The notes beneath the pieces were generated by a model. That model did no database searches. It saw only the letters and a program-made list of their open reading frames with translations, and was not told the origin of the DNA. Positions 11,546 to 24,185 of a stretch of 64,000 nt of DNA are shown here, piece after piece. Source of the DNA: Istiophorus platypterus. Lineage: Eukaryota > Chordata > Actinopteri > Istiophoriformes > Istiophoridae. The translations under genes and the position numbers were made by a program. The stretch spans positions 27,532,501 through 27,596,500 of the forward strand of contig CM029118.1 in the NCBI GenBank assembly GCA_016859345.1. Direction: 5' to 3'. Within the stretch, counting starts at the first letter, position 1; every line of letters starts with the position of its first letter.

Positions 11546-12997
11546 GGGGGTTAATGATGAGCTAAAAATATTTCTCTTTGGGTTCTTCATTAGAAACTGC
11601 AAACTACAAACTACCCCTTTTGCTTTTTCATTGGATTCATTGTTATTATAAAAAAATATATATTACAGCCATTTAATTATAAACAAAGAAAACACATTTA
11701 TATATTATGCAATGACTTAAAGTTATGTTAGCACTGTGTGTTCACTCAAATTTCAGTCAACCTGTAATACATGAGTCACCCTGACGCTATGTAACACATG
11801 CCTTAATTCTTTCTAGTAGTTCTTCTCTTTGCTTTTTTTTTTTGATTCCATCCTTTACTCCATCTAGGTCATGGTGAGGCAGTATTATAAGTCAGTAAAC
11901 ATTTATTCACGGGCATTACCCGGAAAAGTGTAAAAAGTAAAAATAATCTGTCTAGAGAATGTTCCTGCTGCCTTCAAATGACATAAATGATGGACATTAT
12001 GCTTCTGAATGTCAAACATATGCAATAATAAGGCACAGTTTTAGCAGCAAGCATTTCGGGGAGTCTTGTAGCGGTTACAGCGGGAGGGTTGGGACTATGG
12101 AACGGATACAGTGCACCGCAACATTTTGAACTAACTGCTTTGATTTAATGTCCGCTCCTCCATCTCTCAGCCTCGATTTGATTGATCTTTATGTCTGTCT
12201 GTGCATACTGTGTCACACAGAACGGTATTTACTGGTTAATAAAATTACAATGTCTTCATAAAAATTGGGTGGAGGAAATAGAAAGTAATCTACAAAGGCC
12301 ATGGTGTGTAAAATTGGATTTTCCATAGGAGCCACAGAGAGGAACAGTTGTTGATAGAGGTAGCTTCACACTAGTGTGTTTATCATTTTGCCTTTTTAAT
12401 GCAGAGAAAAAAAGTTCATGAAGAATAATAGTCTTATATACTTTGTCATTTGCATTCATTGTTATTTAGGATCATAGTTATTGGGCAACATAGCACCAAT
12501 ACAATAACCCATTTGTCTGACTCAGCTTTTTCTTGCAGTACAAACAGGTGCATTCATTCTGAACAAACGTGGCAGAGTCACAATAATGAAGTAGACCCGT
12601 CGCACATAAGTTTGTATTTCACAGTACATTACTGTTACATTAATGTACACCTGGTCTCTCCCATCTGGAATCAAACACCACAACACAGCTTCTTCGTATG
12701 AATCCAAGATTACATCTGGAATTACATCCTATTAAGACCCAACAACAAATTAGATTAAAACAGCAAAAAAAAAAAAAAGAAAGAAAACAATTTCTGACTC
12801 TCGCATCAAATGTAAAGTCCTGTAAAATCCTATGAGTATTTAGCAGATATTTTTTGTGAATGGTACAGGTTACCATAGGTCAAAATATGAGCAATCTAAA
12901 ACAAGGGAAGCTTTTAATTTCCAGTGTATTCAACCAAGTTTGTATGCTTTTGTGCAGAGACTCCCATGGGACACGAACTGGTAGAAGTGAACATTTA

Positions 12998-13027
12998 TTT
13001 TTATATACAATTTACTGTATATAAAAA
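12998..13027. repeat. AT-rich 12-bp perfect inverted repeat
   Basis: TTTTTATATACA (12998-13009) and TGTATATAAAAA (13016-13027) are exact reverse complements separated by 6 bases. The low complexity makes a chance origin plausible. Confidence 0.5.
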
Positions 13028-13311
13028 ACGCCACAATTCAATGTTATTATACCGAAGCACTACTAAAAATTAAACCACTCATTTTTTGACAGAAATGCAA
13101 ATAATCAGATCACGAAAAAAAATCACACAAAAGGGATAATATATCTTCAAAGGGGAAAATACGGTTTCATGCAGATTTTTACACTTCAATTATATAATAT
13201 TCTGTGCTTGAACTGAAGGTGTGGCAATGTATTTTTTTATTTATCTATACCAACTGTATGTCTCAGACTGAGGTTGTTATGGTGTTTTCAGTTACCAATG
13301 TTGGTCTGTCC

Positions 13312-13560
13312 AGACTGAAACATCCCAGTGATTATTAAGATGGATTGCTCTCATGACTACGTATCGACATTCCCATCAGCATTGATTAGCAAATGTTAGC
13401 ATGGTGACTAAAACTAAGATGGTTAACATTATACCTGCTTAACGTCAGCAAGTTAGCCTTGTCATTTTTAGCATGTCAGCATGGTGATGTTAGCCTTTAG
13501 CTAATGTTAGCCCTTAGCTCAAAGCATCCGTGTGCCTAAGTACAGGCTCAAAGCGCCCAT
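13312..13560 (+). repeat. dispersed fish repeat family A, copy 1
   Basis: The left part (AGATGGATTGCTCTCATGAC) is a diverged form of the 'ATGGATTGCCATGAAATTTG' block, also seen at 58390. The right part is the characteristic GTTAGCATGGTG / ACATTATACCTGCTTAACG / GTTAGCCTTTAGC series ending in CTAAGTACAGGCTC. I recognise this as an abundant percomorph dispersed repeat. No coding capacity and no clear termini. Family identity is from memory; partial copies within the window support it. Confidence 0.65.
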
Positions 13561-15512
13561 AGCGTGTTCGTACTCTTTTTTCTTGTTGGTAATGCAGTAT
13601 TTGTGACAAATTACTTTAAACAAGTGTTAATTTTACATATTGTTATTTTCCGATTTGTAACTAAAGTTTTATTTAATCATGTATAAACTGGCTAACTATT
13701 AGAGAAGCTTGTTCATGGTATTACACAGAAGCAGAAAGCATTAATACAAGAGGGGCCCTATGAATGCTTTGTTTCTCTCTAGTTTCAGTTGAGCTATGAT
13801 GGTACCTGGTGCTTTGCAATTAAGCGATGGAAGTAAGTTCTTGGAAGTGTGGTCCTTGTCCACTGGGGACAATGTAGAGTTAGACCCACTATATTTACTG
13901 CTTATTGCTAAAGTTCACTACAGCTCCACCTGCTCTTTCAGTCTCATTTAGTTGTAATTGCCATTACAAAATATCATTCCTGCTTATCCCTTCAAAGTAT
14001 CATGTCTATTTTTTGTGTTTTCAAAAATGGATACAAATGAGGTCTCCTGTACAAAGGAATGAAATGTGGAGATTTAATAGGGCACAAGTACACAGACAGA
14101 AGTCCAGCTGGTGCAGGACCATCTGTCCAGGTGCCCTTTCTCTTGCAAACTGAATCATTTTTCAAGACTGTTCAGCACACAGTATGCATAAGATATCGAC
14201 TTTGATATTTCCAAAAATAAAAATAAATTTTGTCCATATTTAAAACCAGCATCTTAATGACTCTGTAAAACAAAGTCTTCCCATCGGGGGTTTTACTAAC
14301 TAAGCTGTTTCAAGAGGGTTGATAGAGGGATATTGTTCATGGCTCTCAATTTTATTCATGCACTAATAATCTGACCACAGCCATAAAGTGTATGTGAAAT
14401 GTAATGACTTAATAGCAAAGCTATTTTTAACATTTTTTTTATTCATGAAAATGTGTTATGGCAGTGACTGACGGGGTCTTTTCATGATCACAAAGGCTTA
14501 TTCCTTCAACTAGTGGCCTAATTACCCTATAATCTTTCTCCTTTGTGCTAGGGCAAAAGATCAAACATACCCCATTAAAGCAGACCTCAATGAGCCATGT
14601 CTCCACTTTGGTCCCACAAACGAATGCTCTTCTGGCATGAAGTAATAGTAATAATGTGTCAGTCTGAATCAAAACGAAAATTATCACTGAGACCCGATAC
14701 AGTCAAAACTAAGATATCTTGAGGTTAGTGAATTTCTACTGGATAGCCCTTAAGACAACATCGTAAAACTGTCTTTTCAATCTCTGAAACTCAAAATTAT
14801 CAGAGTTGCCTTTTGACTTTCAGTCTCAGCTGAAGCCATTTTTACCACACTAGCGGCCTTAAAGAACAGTTTGAACAATTTGAAGTTGGAAGACACTGGC
14901 CATCAGGGCTTCGATCTGATCTTTGAATCAAATCAAATCCTCTCAGGATCATAGTGCACAGTAAATAGGTATGTTCTTTTATTTTCTTGAAGTCTGCTAG
15001 TAGTTTTGCACAGGGTTTCCTTCATTGCTTTCTGTAATCTGATCAGATAAATCTCTCATCAGATAAATAACATGTAACCTTTGTAAACTGATTGCTAAAA
15101 GGAGAGAGTGGTGGTGGTATGCATGGTTTACAATTTCTAATTGACAAACTCAAAGGTTTTATATACCAACATCCAATTGGATTCACATGATGGCAAAGCC
15201 TTCTTTATTTCTGCAGTCAGACAAGATGGGGGCACAATTATTCAGATGTTATTATAAGCGATAGGGGTATGCTAATTACGAATAAACAAATCTATAATCC
15301 CTGTCATAGCCCATTTCAATTACAATTATTACAAAAACTGCATTTCCTTGTGTGAAAAAAAGGTGCAATGGCAGCATGGAAAAAATTACTTAGTAATCCA
15401 ACATGTGTAAGTGGCATTTATAAAGACTAAGAGTCAAAAGCAATGCTAGCAGCCTTGTGAAGTTAAGAGAACATGAAAGGAAATGCTTAAAATTTCATAA
15501 CAATCCAGAGAC
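13561..15512. other. non-coding stretch, nothing recognised
   Basis: Unique AT-rich sequence. Short open frames occur (for example 13905-14153 and 14439-14687), but they lack domains, splice context or compositional bias. No repeats longer than short homopolymers are visible. Confidence 0.5.
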
Positions 15513-15710
15513 ATTTTATTCAAAACCACAAATGTCAACCTCGTGGTGGTGTTAGAGTAAAAGTCAGGGGATCAGCAAAGTTAGTGGGATTCATCCTCTG
15601 TGGTCCAGAAAAACTGTATCGCTAGAAAAATTCACAGCGATCTATGCAATAGTTGTTGAAAGATTTCTGTCTGGACTAAATTGGTGGGCTAACCCACAAA
15701 CAGATATATG
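15513..15710 (-). repeat. dispersed fish repeat family A, copy 2 (reverse orientation)
   Basis: Reads AAACCACAAATGTCAACCTC, then GGTGGTGTTAGAG, AAAGTCAGGGGATCAGCAAA, GGATTCATCCTCTG and a CTGGACTAAATTGGTGGGCT end. These are the reverse-orientation blocks of the family A repeat. Copies at 36890-36962 and 42382-42532 share the GGACC-AAA-TGGTGGAC and GATCA/ATTCATCC words. No coding capacity. Confidence 0.65.
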
Positions 15711-16531
15711 AGTGCCCTTTAGATCTAGTTGAATAATGAGTGGGAAATATTCTCATAGGAAACTCCACCCTATGGGTAGATACCATATCTCTGCTGATTC
15801 TTGCAATACCTGGGTTGACAGTATGTCTATGGGCAGTAGTGAAACATTAATGTCTTTGCCAACCATTCTTTTTGACACCAAAATCGAGAGCAATGCTAAA
15901 TCAACACTGTGCAGCCCTTGTCATGCTTAGTTGTTTAGCCAGGAAAGGATTCCGCTAACATAGCAAGAAGGTTATTTATCTTGGCTAGCCACTGCCCCAG
16001 GCTGGAAACGGCAAAGCACTTAATAGCAAACAAGTGACATCTTTTTTCAAATGATTCAACAGTCATCTAAAAACAGAGCTGACCAGTGGCCTGTGGCTAT
16101 TGTTAGTGTCTAGTGTGACTTATAGCATTATGTCACTGCACCCGCAGAAGGGCAAATACAAGCTTAGCATAAATTAAAGTCTCCCAAAATAACAATGTTG
16201 AACTTCTTGAAAAACAAAGCAGGCCAAGCAAGGCAAGCTCTGCAAACCACAATCTCTGTATGAAGTGATCTATGTCCATTCTATTTTAATTCTCTGGGCT
16301 GATAGTAGTGAACAGATCAATGTAAACCAACAAAATGGGTACAGCTCAACGCAGTTTTATATTATAAAATTTAATGAGTTTAAATTTCTCTATAATGAGC
16401 AATAAGTAGTTCAAATGTTTGCTTTAATAGCCTATCTGTTATTTTAAATAAAAACTGCAGCACAATACAATAATTATGTAACAGTTGAAAATTTGATATA
16501 TTATTATACTTGAGATTTGCTTTAAATTCTT

Positions 16532-16559
16532 ATGTGTGTGTGTGTGTGTGGGGGGGGGG
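16532..16559. repeat. (TG)n followed by poly-G
   Basis: About nine TG units run directly into a stretch of nine G, then a less pure TG-rich tail. Simple sequence only. Confidence 0.9.
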
Positions 16560-17291
16560 TCGTGTCTGTGCATACAACTAACTGTGCTATACTTTATTAA
16601 TGACTTTCTTCTTTCTATGCATTTTAATACTTTACAATAATGCCATATGGTGAAAAATTAAACAGGATCTTCTTGGCCAGTTGGTCCAGTGCCTGCTGAA
16701 ACAATCTGCCATTGGGAAGGGGAGCAGCACATGACCCACTTTTTTGTTTTAGAACCCTTGTGAAGTCCAACACAACACAGTTACTGTGATCTAGAACTAA
16801 AGGAACAACATTGGTCCTCATTCTAAGAGATACACGGGACTTTTCAAAGGGGTTTCAGATTACAGTATGTACCTCAAAGTAGTATACAAAGGATGTGGCT
16901 TATTTTTTTTTCTTTCAATTTTTCACTGGGCTTCACATTTAAGTCACTCAATCTATTGAGGCACATACTTTTTCCATAACTCTTCAAGTTATCTAAAAAA
17001 ACAAAGAAAAAAAACACTTGTTTGTGTCAAACTCAATAGACATATGCAGTAACTAATGAAGGGTCACACACACTTTGCTTAAAGGGGCCAACAGCCAAAA
17101 ACACTGGGAATTCATGAGATAAATTATATTCTTTAGCTGAGGAAAAGGCTTCCATAATGAGGAGTTCTCTTGACATGTCCTCAAAATTGATAACCTACAA
17201 CTAGTATTAGTAAAACTGCCACTCTTTCAGTTGTTCAGTATCATATAATGTAATGTATGTGGTTACTGGGGTAAAAGTTAAAATAAATGCT

Positions 17292-17323
17292 GGTGAAAAG
17301 GCTTATAAACAACCCTTTTCACC
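17292..17323. repeat. 10-bp perfect inverted repeat
   Basis: GGTGAAAAGG (17292-17301) and CCTTTTCACC (17314-17323) are exact reverse complements around a 12-base loop. There is no flanking duplication or longer stem, so it could be chance or the core of an eroded palindromic MITE. Confidence 0.45.
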
Positions 17324-19130
17324 TAAATTGACAAAAAAATAATATTGCTAGCCATTGTTTTAATTTAATTAATTGTATATCTAATAAAATATACAAATAG
17401 GGATTTAAAATGCATTTTTCATGTAAAACTGAAAGTTAAAAGGGGAATAAATGTAAAGTAGAGACGGGCCCTGACATGAACCCAGGGAAAAGTGTAAAAG
17501 AGCTGCTCCAGCAAGATAGTCAATCTCTTTCTGTGACCAACAAGTTCGTGTAAAGCATGTTCAGTAGTCTTGGCAAAAATTCATGAAGTCAGATTTTTGT
17601 TGAAGACTGTTGACAACCAGAGGCCTCCACCGTAGAGATGAGAGACCTCCTGTCACTGCAAGGTGGGCAACTGAGCAAGTTTCACATGGTCCTACTAAAG
17701 GAATTATGCATAGAGGCCTGGAGAGACTGGGTAAAAAAAAAAGATTTATGCATGTTCCTGATTTACATTGTAGCAATCTGCAATTCTATTTTATCTCATT
17801 ATTTTTTATAATCAAGTTTAACTTTTTTTTCATTCGTATTTGTCTTTCTACAGTGTGTGGAACTGTTGGGGATGCTTGGATGAGTTTTAACATGGATTTT
17901 ACTGTAGGGCAGAGCAGAGAAAACAAGCGGTGTAGTTGGATACTGTATATTTGTTCTACTGTCGGAAACAAAGGGACATAGCAAAAGTGTGTGTGATAAA
18001 GGGTACAGATTTTTTCCCTCTAAATTGCTGAATCTAATTAAATAGAAAATATTTTCAGCTAATTAAGATGAATAAATTTAGTCAGACTTGATTATTGCTG
18101 CAATTTTGATCTCACTGTTGGAAGCCCAATTCTTTTATCTTACGTTTGTGTTACCACATATTGTTTGAGGTTTTTTTGGCCAGATTTTGTTTATTTTATG
18201 ATGCTTCTTTAATGGTTAATCTATTTTGATTTCCATCACAAAAAAATGAAATCAAAACTCTGATAACAATGAGGAAATAAGAAAAAAGCCAAGAATTAGA
18301 AAATGAAGACATAAGCGATGCCCTATATGTCAATCTGATTGATGTTACTTTAACATCTACACTCACTTGTGATTACTTTTTAATCACCAGAGCACTAGAG
18401 CTACTTTTGAGCCTTGTTGCTGAGGTCTACTGTTCACAAATGCTTTACTGCTCAGAGCTGCCATGATAATTTATGTTGTCAATTTACCCCTTGATCATAT
18501 ACAACTTTGCAGCCCCAGTCTCCATCAAGAAAAGCACAGGAAACCTCACTGTGTCACATTGCAAATGTTCAGGATTTCTTACGGTTATAAATACAGTATA
18601 TATTCCATTAGCTCATCAACACTGAACTAAGACCACATAACGAAATTCAGTAATGGATTTTGATTACTCTCAATTATAAACAAAGTGGTTGTGGTCATAG
18701 ATTATAAAATAACTCCTTTTAACTGTCATGAATGGTTAATGTGAGCGCTATTTATTCTTTTTAAAATCCAGACTCTTCTGTAAAAAAACGACGTTGGGCA
18801 TTGGTCACACCTCGACTGATGGTGCCACTGAATTACAGTCTTGTTGAGGGATGTGAGCGGAGTGCCTTTTACCAAAAGATCTGAATCCCAGTGGCTTTTC
18901 ATGTATTCCTTTCATCTTTGCTGCAGAGCAAAATGTATTCCATTAGTTTACCATGATTTCCATTAGATTACCATTAGATCACTGTGCTGTCTTCTGCAAA
19001 CACAGTCTACAGGGTATGGACAAGATACAATGAGTTTCTGCTGACTGTGGGTGGTGAGTTATAACAAATGTACTCAGTATTAATGCATGCACCTCAGCTA
19101 TTTGTGAGATTTAAATGTATTTTTTTCTGT

Positions 19131-19165
19131 CTCACACACAAATACAAACACACACACACACACAA
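19131..19165. repeat. short imperfect CA microsatellite
   Basis: A CTCACACACAAATACAAACA lead is followed by a pure CA run of about ten units. Simple sequence only. Confidence 0.85.
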
Positions 19166-20423
19166 ACATATAATATACAGTCTGAAAATTTAAAGTAAGT
19201 ATTACCCGTCAATTAGCCAAATTCTGTAAACCTGGGGGATGTTAACATTATGATTCAGTTTTTAAAAAAAGCAGAGCTCTTCCTAGGTTAACTATATATT
19301 CATTTGGGCCAAGCCCTGGATAAGTGCAACCCCCCCAATATCTCAAAATAATAAAACATAATTGAATTTAAGATGGTCTTCTCCTACTTAAACCTTAATG
19401 TGTTAATAAAATTTCCACCTAGTATCCAAATTGTTCAGTAGTAGTGGAGTTAGTAATGTTAGGATATAATTTTTCCAAAATTAGGAAAATCATGAGGAAA
19501 ATGATTCATCCAAGCACTTTTTATTTTGTTTGAGACAGGAGTTGTCTCTATAACATTATATGCGACTACATTGTTTAAGTTCCTCGCTGTTACAGGATAG
19601 GGACAAAGGATGTGCTCTCTGAGGAGATAATGTTCCAACATTGAAGACTGGCCTTCTCCAAAAAAAATGAAGACTACCCTTCCTTCAGCAAAAAAGTAAA
19701 ACACTACATAAACCTCTCAGGTCATAAGTTCGGTCCCTATAGTCTCTTACCTTAATGTCTCTATATTCAAAAGAAAAAAAAAACAGTTGTGTAGTTCAGC
19801 TTTATATTTCCATCTTTCCTATTTTCACTCACTGCATTTTCAAATTACAAATCACTGGTTCTCACTAAATGCATGGGCAGGACCCCTGCCACTAGATGTA
19901 GCTGAAGTACTCAGGTACCAACAACAGTGATCAGAAAACATGCCTCCCTTGACGCTGGTTTGATGCTGCTCTGTAGATCTTTTCTTATTTTACAGTAACA
20001 CTGCAAAGTGATGAAGCACAGGATCATTGATTTTGAGAGCCATGTTTTGCATTTTCTTCAACTGCCCTTTCCTTGGAGCCCCTCTAATACCTTTGCATTA
20101 TTTTCCAATTTAGAAATCACCTGATGGCTGGAATATATTTATGTTGTAAAATGATTTTCTTTTACGAGAGTAAAGGGGTATTCGTGTTTGAGTCCCTTTC
20201 AGATTAATAGCTATTGTGATGATGCTGAATATCCCAAGTTGTTCAATTTTGTGTTAAAACCGATAGACGCGGGTCCTATATACAGTATAACTTCGGCCTG
20301 TGGCTCCCTTTCTATACAAAGTTATGTCTGCATCATTCACTCTCCAGCAGATCGCAAAAAGACGATTGGGGTGGGGGGGTTGGAGGTTAGCGCGCTGATT
20401 ATGCCATCTTTTCTTCCTTTCAG

Positions 20424-20463
20424 ATCATCAGCTTCTGCTCTCCAAACGTAACAATCACTGAGG
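20424..20463 (+). other. candidate short exon (40 nt)
   Basis: A strong pyrimidine tract ending TTTTCTTCCTTTCAG lies immediately upstream, and the segment ends CTGAGG|GTGAGA, close to a consensus donor. Read in the frame beginning at the acceptor, it gives IISFCSPNVTITE plus one base. No stop interrupts that frame, but 40 nt is too short for this to mean much. I do not recognise the peptide. It would be an internal exon of a gene whose other exons lie outside the window; chance is a serious alternative. Confidence 0.15.
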
Positions 20464-22776
20464 GTGAGATGGAGACGCCAACATTTGACCTGATTTTGCA
20501 CAGATCTATGACCGTTAGCTTGTTGCCTGGTCTTTATGCACTGTGTGTAACTTAAAGTGACACTTGCCTGAAGCTCCCTTCGAGGCGCGAAGCTAGGTTG
20601 GTGCTCTGAAACCACATATGACAAGCAGGGGAAGGGAGCGAGAGAGAGAGCTTGCCAGGGCAAGGAGTGTTTGTCAGAGAGCTAGCGTGGAAAGGCTGAT
20701 GGGAAAAAAAAGAAACCCGTTTGGATTTGCCATCTTGCTATTTCTGTAAATTGGTTTGTTTGACTGTATGCCTTTCTTGCTCTTGTGCTTGTTTCATCAC
20801 CCCAGTGTCCTTGAGAGTAGGTGACACCGCAGTGAGAGAAGGAACAGAGAGAACACAGAGAGTGAAGTTGGGTCACGAAGCTTGCTTCAGAGACATTTTA
20901 GCTTATTTCAGTCGGCGTGCCACTTAGTAAAACAACCGGCATCTGAATCTATGCCAGACAAATGATAACAAACCAACAGATATTTTTAATGTTGGAACTG
21001 AGCCTCCAGTTATTGTGATTTGTCTGCAGCTCAGTCCAGGCTTTGTACCATGCTGACTGACTGAGGGTATTTGCTGCAATTCTTGTCTCAGAACCTTTTC
21101 AGTGGATCATAGAACAGTCATTGCCATTTGTGTCAAGTTGGCTAGAACATGTCTTGTTACAGTTGACCGTCCACTAGAAGCCCCTTGTATAACCAGTGAT
21201 TGTCCACTTACACCATAGAAACAGTATCTATTCATTGCGGGTTTGAAAGGCTTTGAGTTTGTCAACGTGTTAAAGATGTTTGTATGAGGCTCTCATAAGA
21301 ATGGCACTCTGTACTTAAGGAGGTTGGAGAGTCATGTCTTTTTTTCATCACCTTTACTAAACAAGAAATAAATAGTAGAAGTGACAGGAGTGGATTTAAC
21401 AACGCGTTTGTCCGCTCTAATAAAGCTGGAATTGTTAGCTATTAAGCAGCTTAGCGTTACTTCCTACGGTAATACCCTAGCATTACCTCAAAGGGCTTGG
21501 AGCATATCATACTTTGTGGTGTTACAGGTCATGTTAAAAAAAAAAAAAGCACATCAGCGAGTAGTAATTCCCCACAGTGTGAGTGCGAGTCCTGAATAAA
21601 ATATCAGAGTTTAGGCTAGGGTAAATGTACGTTGAGCACCCACACATGGTTATAATGAGACGCAATACGAACTGGAACGAACATTTTACCTCGTCATGCT
21701 TATCATGCTTAAAATTCTAACTAATAAGCTCTATGCTGCAATACGTGGCTTTATGTACACGTCTCATACAAAAATTATCAAATGAGGATGATGACTTTTT
21801 TGTCTGGCACATGCAGCTTTAGCTTAGAAACATTAAAAAAGACCTTGTTTTTAACAGACTCATGTAACTAACATAATATATACAACTGATCAAATCTGCC
21901 TTTGAAGGTTGTTATTTCAGATGACATACGTTGATGATTGCTGGCTAGAAATGAAAACTGTGCTTTTGGTGAATTTTGTCTGAAATCAAGGAACCGCTGT
22001 TTTTTTTTTAAAAAAAAGACTAGGTATTTTGTTTAATCAATTTAATTTTAACAGTAACTAAGGGAGGCCTGTTCATTTTTCCCTCAGACAATGATACATG
22101 ATTCACAGTCAGAGCAGTCTTACGGCTTGGATCAGCATGAAACTCTACCCATTAAATACTCAGTACATAAACCCACAGGATGGTTACATCATTCGGCAAA
22201 GTTGTGTGTTTCTTTGCTCCGTAACATTAAGATTATCATTTAAAGAAAAAAATGAACTGGGTACAAGGCAGGAGGAAAACAGCTCCAGAACCAGCAGGTC
22301 CTACTAATTCACAGCCCTGTTCTGGTGTACAGTGGATCTGACTTTCAGTGGAAAAAAATTACACATGAAATGCTATTATATTTATAGCACCCACTCAGCT
22401 GAGCCTACTAGATGTCATGGTGAGTGGCAGTGCCAAGGCTGGAAATATGCAATTTCAGTTCACTGACTCTAAGGATTTTAGAAATCAATAATTGATTGTT
22501 GCAGTCTAACATAATGAATGGCATAAAACGGACACTAAAAATACACGGATCTCAAAAGGTTTTTTTTTCTCCTTTGCTGCAACACTTGAAAGTGAGGGTG
22601 ACGCAGTAGAATAAATGAATCTGCACACCTTATAGACACTAAAAAATACAGTAATTACTGCAGTTAATCATCATTTGGGAGGACTTTACGTGGTTCAGTA
22701 GGCGTGAGCATGTGAAAGCAAAGATGAATATTATACGCTTTGAGAGAAGGAGCGAGAGCGGGAGCTCCTCTCCACA

Positions 22777-22851
<75 letters not shown>

Positions 22852-22862
22852 TCATACACACA
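22777..22862. repeat. (CA)n microsatellite, about 85 bp
   Basis: A nearly pure CA run, interrupted once by CATACA and ending in CTCATACACACAG. Open frames on both strands across it (His-Thr or Cys-Val repeats) are artefacts. A TG-type array of reverse polarity lies 200 bp downstream. Confidence 0.95.
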
Positions 22863-23060
22863 GTCAACCACATCTAGAGGCAAGAAATTCATCTTTTTGA
22901 AGAGTGTTCCTATGCAGCGAGGAGCATCTGAAGGCCTACATGGCTTACTGACCTACAAGGACAACAGCATGGCTAGATCCTGATTGCTTATCCTTTTACT
23001 ACAGCGACGGGATCATTTCTCAGGCTCATATCATTAGGCAACAGGAAATATAGTCTCTGC

Positions 23061-23119
23061 ATGTGTGTGTGTTTGTGTGTGTGTGTGTGTATGTGTGTTT
23101 GTGTGTGTGTGTGTGTGTG
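23061..23119. repeat. (TG)n microsatellite, interrupted
   Basis: TG units with TTTG and TATG interruptions over about 59 bp. It has the opposite dinucleotide polarity to the CA array at 22777-22862. Confidence 0.95.
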
Positions 23120-23984
23120 CTTCAACTCCTGCATCTGCTTATTATTCACTCCGCCTCTTCTAGCTCTACCTTTGGAGATTAATGCTTTTTCATGACTTCT
23201 CTCTTCCTCATTGGACCTTAAAGTAAGAGTTCTGTCTAAGTGAGGGACAGCGTAGAATGAAACAGAGAAAAATGTCTCCTTTTCTAACGCTCTGGCCTCA
23301 CACAAAGAAGATGCTAGAAAAAAGATTCAAAGTATTAAGGAGATAAATAGTTTTATAAAATTAAATATTTGCTTCACTAATTTGTATCACATTTGCTGTT
23401 CTACATAGTTTACTTATCAGTGTCCCTCAGGGGGTTAGCAAAAGGGTTTCGTGTTTGAGACATAGAAGATGAAGATATGCGAGATGTAAAAGGCAGAATT
23501 GATCTCTCTGAAGTGTGTTCTTAGGCAGCAAGCAGACAATTAATATATAATCTATAGATTAAGTTTGATTAGTCTAGGTACTCAAGGTCTTTATGAGTCA
23601 ACTCAGTTTGTAGGAACAGAGAATGTGTTGGGAGTCAAACTGAACCCCAGTCACAGAGCGTCCCACTTCATGAAAATCAGTATCCTCTCCTAAACTGATT
23701 CTGAAAACACATTTTTGTTGAAACGTTCATGATAACTTTATTCTGGGTAATTTTTTCGCATTGGTGTATTTATGTGTTTATGGAGGTTGTTATATTTTTG
23801 TATGACATTTGTAGCCAGTATGTATGACCTGATGTGTATTTTTATGGTTGCACTGTTCTTACATTGTAGGTTTTATGTTAAGCTTGTATGTGTAGCATTT
23901 TACTGTTGTAGTTTGTTGATCTGGTGCCACTTTTAACCAAATTAAGAAGTTCATGTTTTAATTGACGATCATGTTTATTATGGA
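23120..23984. other. non-coding stretch, nothing recognised
   Basis: Unique AT-rich sequence with no ORF, repeat or motif cluster I can support. Confidence 0.5.
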
Positions 23985-24185
23985 AACGTGAGCTACAAAT
24001 TACTTGTATTTATTGCTATCAGATAAAGTGGAGTTAGGGGTGGGGAGAAAAACAACAATATTTCCCTCCGACATGTAGATTAGAAGTATAAAGTAACACT
24101 GAATGGGGAAATACAGGCAAGGTTTAAGTACCTAAATTATGCTTAAGTACAGGCCCAAGTAATTGTCATTATTACTTTCAACTCT
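23985..24185 (+). repeat. dispersed fish repeat, 'AAGTA' family (3' part)
   Basis: It contains CAGATAAAGTGGAGTTAGGG, then ACAATATTTCCCTCCGACATG, TAGATTAGAAGTATAAAGTA and AAGTACCTAAATTATGCTTA. These are diverged forms of the 3' half of the family whose 5' half is at 5525-5790. No coding capacity or defined ends. Confidence 0.6.

Larger units (their letters stand above)
10906..13311. other. non-coding stretch
   Basis: No supported gene. It contains a fragment of the family D (hAT-like) repeat at 11450-11545 and an AT-rich 12-bp perfect hairpin at 12998-13027. Homopolymer runs lie near 11837 (T) and 12764 (A). Otherwise it is unique AT-rich sequence with nothing recognisable. Confidence 0.55.
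15711..22776. other. long non-coding stretch
   Basis: No supported gene in about 7 kb. It holds a TG tract ending in nine G (16532-16559), a 10-bp perfect inverted repeat (17292-17323), a CA tract (19131-19165), a candidate short exon (20424-20463), a poly-A (21537-21548) and a T9/A8 palindrome near 21990-22017. The open frame 17610-17981 has no domain and ends in low-complexity sequence. A somewhat GC-richer strip at 20300-20900 shows no TATA box, CpG cluster or first-exon pattern that I can defend. Confidence 0.5.

Noticed and set aside
17610..17981. 123-codon plus-strand ORF
   Set aside because: The first third is basic and mixed, the rest is AT-driven hydrophobic sequence. No domain, no splice context, and antisense frames of similar quality overlap it.
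20300..20900. GC-richer strip considered as a promoter or first exon
   Set aside because: No CpG cluster, TATA box or downstream donor that would make a consistent first exon could be seen.
22639..22900. ORFs of Cys-Val or His-Thr repeats over CA/TG arrays (also at 35795-36009 and 39268-39605)
   Set aside because: They are translations of dinucleotide microsatellites and have no protein-like flanks.
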